A stretch of 64,000 nt of DNA, taken from assembly GCA_047967505.1 (NCBI GenBank), contig CM106538.1, one strand, 5' to 3'. Under the pieces are notes generated by a model. It did no database searches. It had not been told where the DNA came from and saw only the letters and a list, made by a program, of their open reading frames with translations. The first letter of the stretch is position 1. Every line of letters starts with the position of its first letter. Position numbers and translations under genes: made by a program. The DNA is from Dipteris shenzhenensis (taxonomy: Eukaryota > Polypodiophyta > Polypodiopsida > Gleicheniales). Below, one piece after another: positions 63,600-64,000 of the stretch.

Positions 63600-64000
63600 C
63601 TGCCCTCGGATCCCCTGACCTGGCAGAAGATGAGCCTGTCTATTTTGATAAACTTGTGTCCTGGTCCTTGGATATACTCGTGTCCTTAGACCGACAATCC
63701 TTTGCTAGGTGACCTCTCTCCCCACAAGCGTAAATCAGCTTCGACCTTCTTTTGAACTGTCATAAGTGCTTGGTCACCATCATGGGACACCTTCACCTTA
63801 ACCTAGGGAGCAGAGGTCATTGAAATCTAAATGATTTTTCGAGACCTGGCACCACAACGCTCGAGGAACCATCTCATACTCTTGTGGAAGTACCAGTTGA
63901 GCAGAGGACAATGAGGCACGAATTGCCAATAACTGGTTATGGATGACCTAGCCTTCATTAATAATGGCCGCATCGAGCTCCCTGCAGAAAACTGAAGGCT
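63600..64000 (-). pseudogene. Gag zinc-knuckle fragment of the same minus-strand element
   Basis: The minus strand at 63737-63680 reads KLIYACGERGHLAKDCRSKD, a retrotransposon CCHC knuckle (CX2CX4HX4C) whose first Cys is replaced. Upstream (to 64000) the minus strand is helical gag-like sequence with stops. Because the pol C-terminus starts at 63427, most of pol has been deleted, giving a non-autonomous derivative. The element continues beyond the window. Confidence 0.6.

Overview
The window reads as nuclear DNA from a land plant with a large, repeat-rich genome. The evidence is Ty1/copia and Ty3/gypsy retrotransposons with plant-type primer sites, L1-type LINEs, GT-AG introns of 80-90 bp, CCCTAAA-type repeats and one intact gene of a plant methyltransferase family. 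Gene density is very low. A fern or other seed-free vascular plant would fit, but this rests on the overall look and not on a diagnostic gene, so a seed plant is not excluded. Only one gene (19840-21261) looks intact and host-encoded.

Layout. 1-3.9 kb: decayed copia then decayed gypsy element. 3.9-5.4 kb (minus): unidentified coding relics, one with a 48-bp in-frame repeat. 5.5-7.2 kb: CCCTAAA-like repeats, a field of GCAACAGGTT palindromes and purine/pyrimidine-rich DNA. 7.6-9.5 kb: an unidentified exon and tandem repeats. 11.6-12.0 kb (minus): cytochrome P450 relic. 14.8-19.3 kb: a broken multi-exon gene with a RING/PHD-like cysteine cluster. Its 3-kb intron is a minisatellite invaded by a solo LTR (5-bp TSD) and a MITE (8-bp TSD). 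19.8-21.3 kb: intact membrane-anchored SAM-dependent methyltransferase with an upstream ORF. 24-28 kb: LINE and gypsy fragments.

28.7-36.4 kb: the most unusual structure. Two direct repeats of about 1.94 kb flank 3.7 kb that encode a non-canonical reverse transcriptase with its catalytic aspartates kept. Two diverged copies of the flanking module lie in the opposite orientation at 46.3-51.9 kb. 36.4 kb: foldback element. 36.8-37.8 kb (minus): histone-H3-fold pseudogene below an SxEPxP-repeat ORF. 38.2-41.1 kb (minus): multi-exon, DDE-transposase-like gene with intact introns but nine in-frame stops, all TGA or TAG. 48.1-50.7 kb: LINE 3' end between direct repeats of about 400 bp, one split by another solo LTR.

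53.1-53.8 kb: gypsy integrase fragment. 55.1-55.4 kb: possible tRNA-derived SINE (minus). 56205-62556: complete young gypsy chromovirus-like element with two 472-bp LTRs (six differences), TSD TGATT, tRNA-Met primer site and a coding region damaged by two stops, one frameshift and a small RT deletion. 62.6-64.0 kb (minus): 3' end of an internally deleted copia-type element. The genes do not form a pathway; the window is a stack of nested and decaying mobile elements around one host gene.
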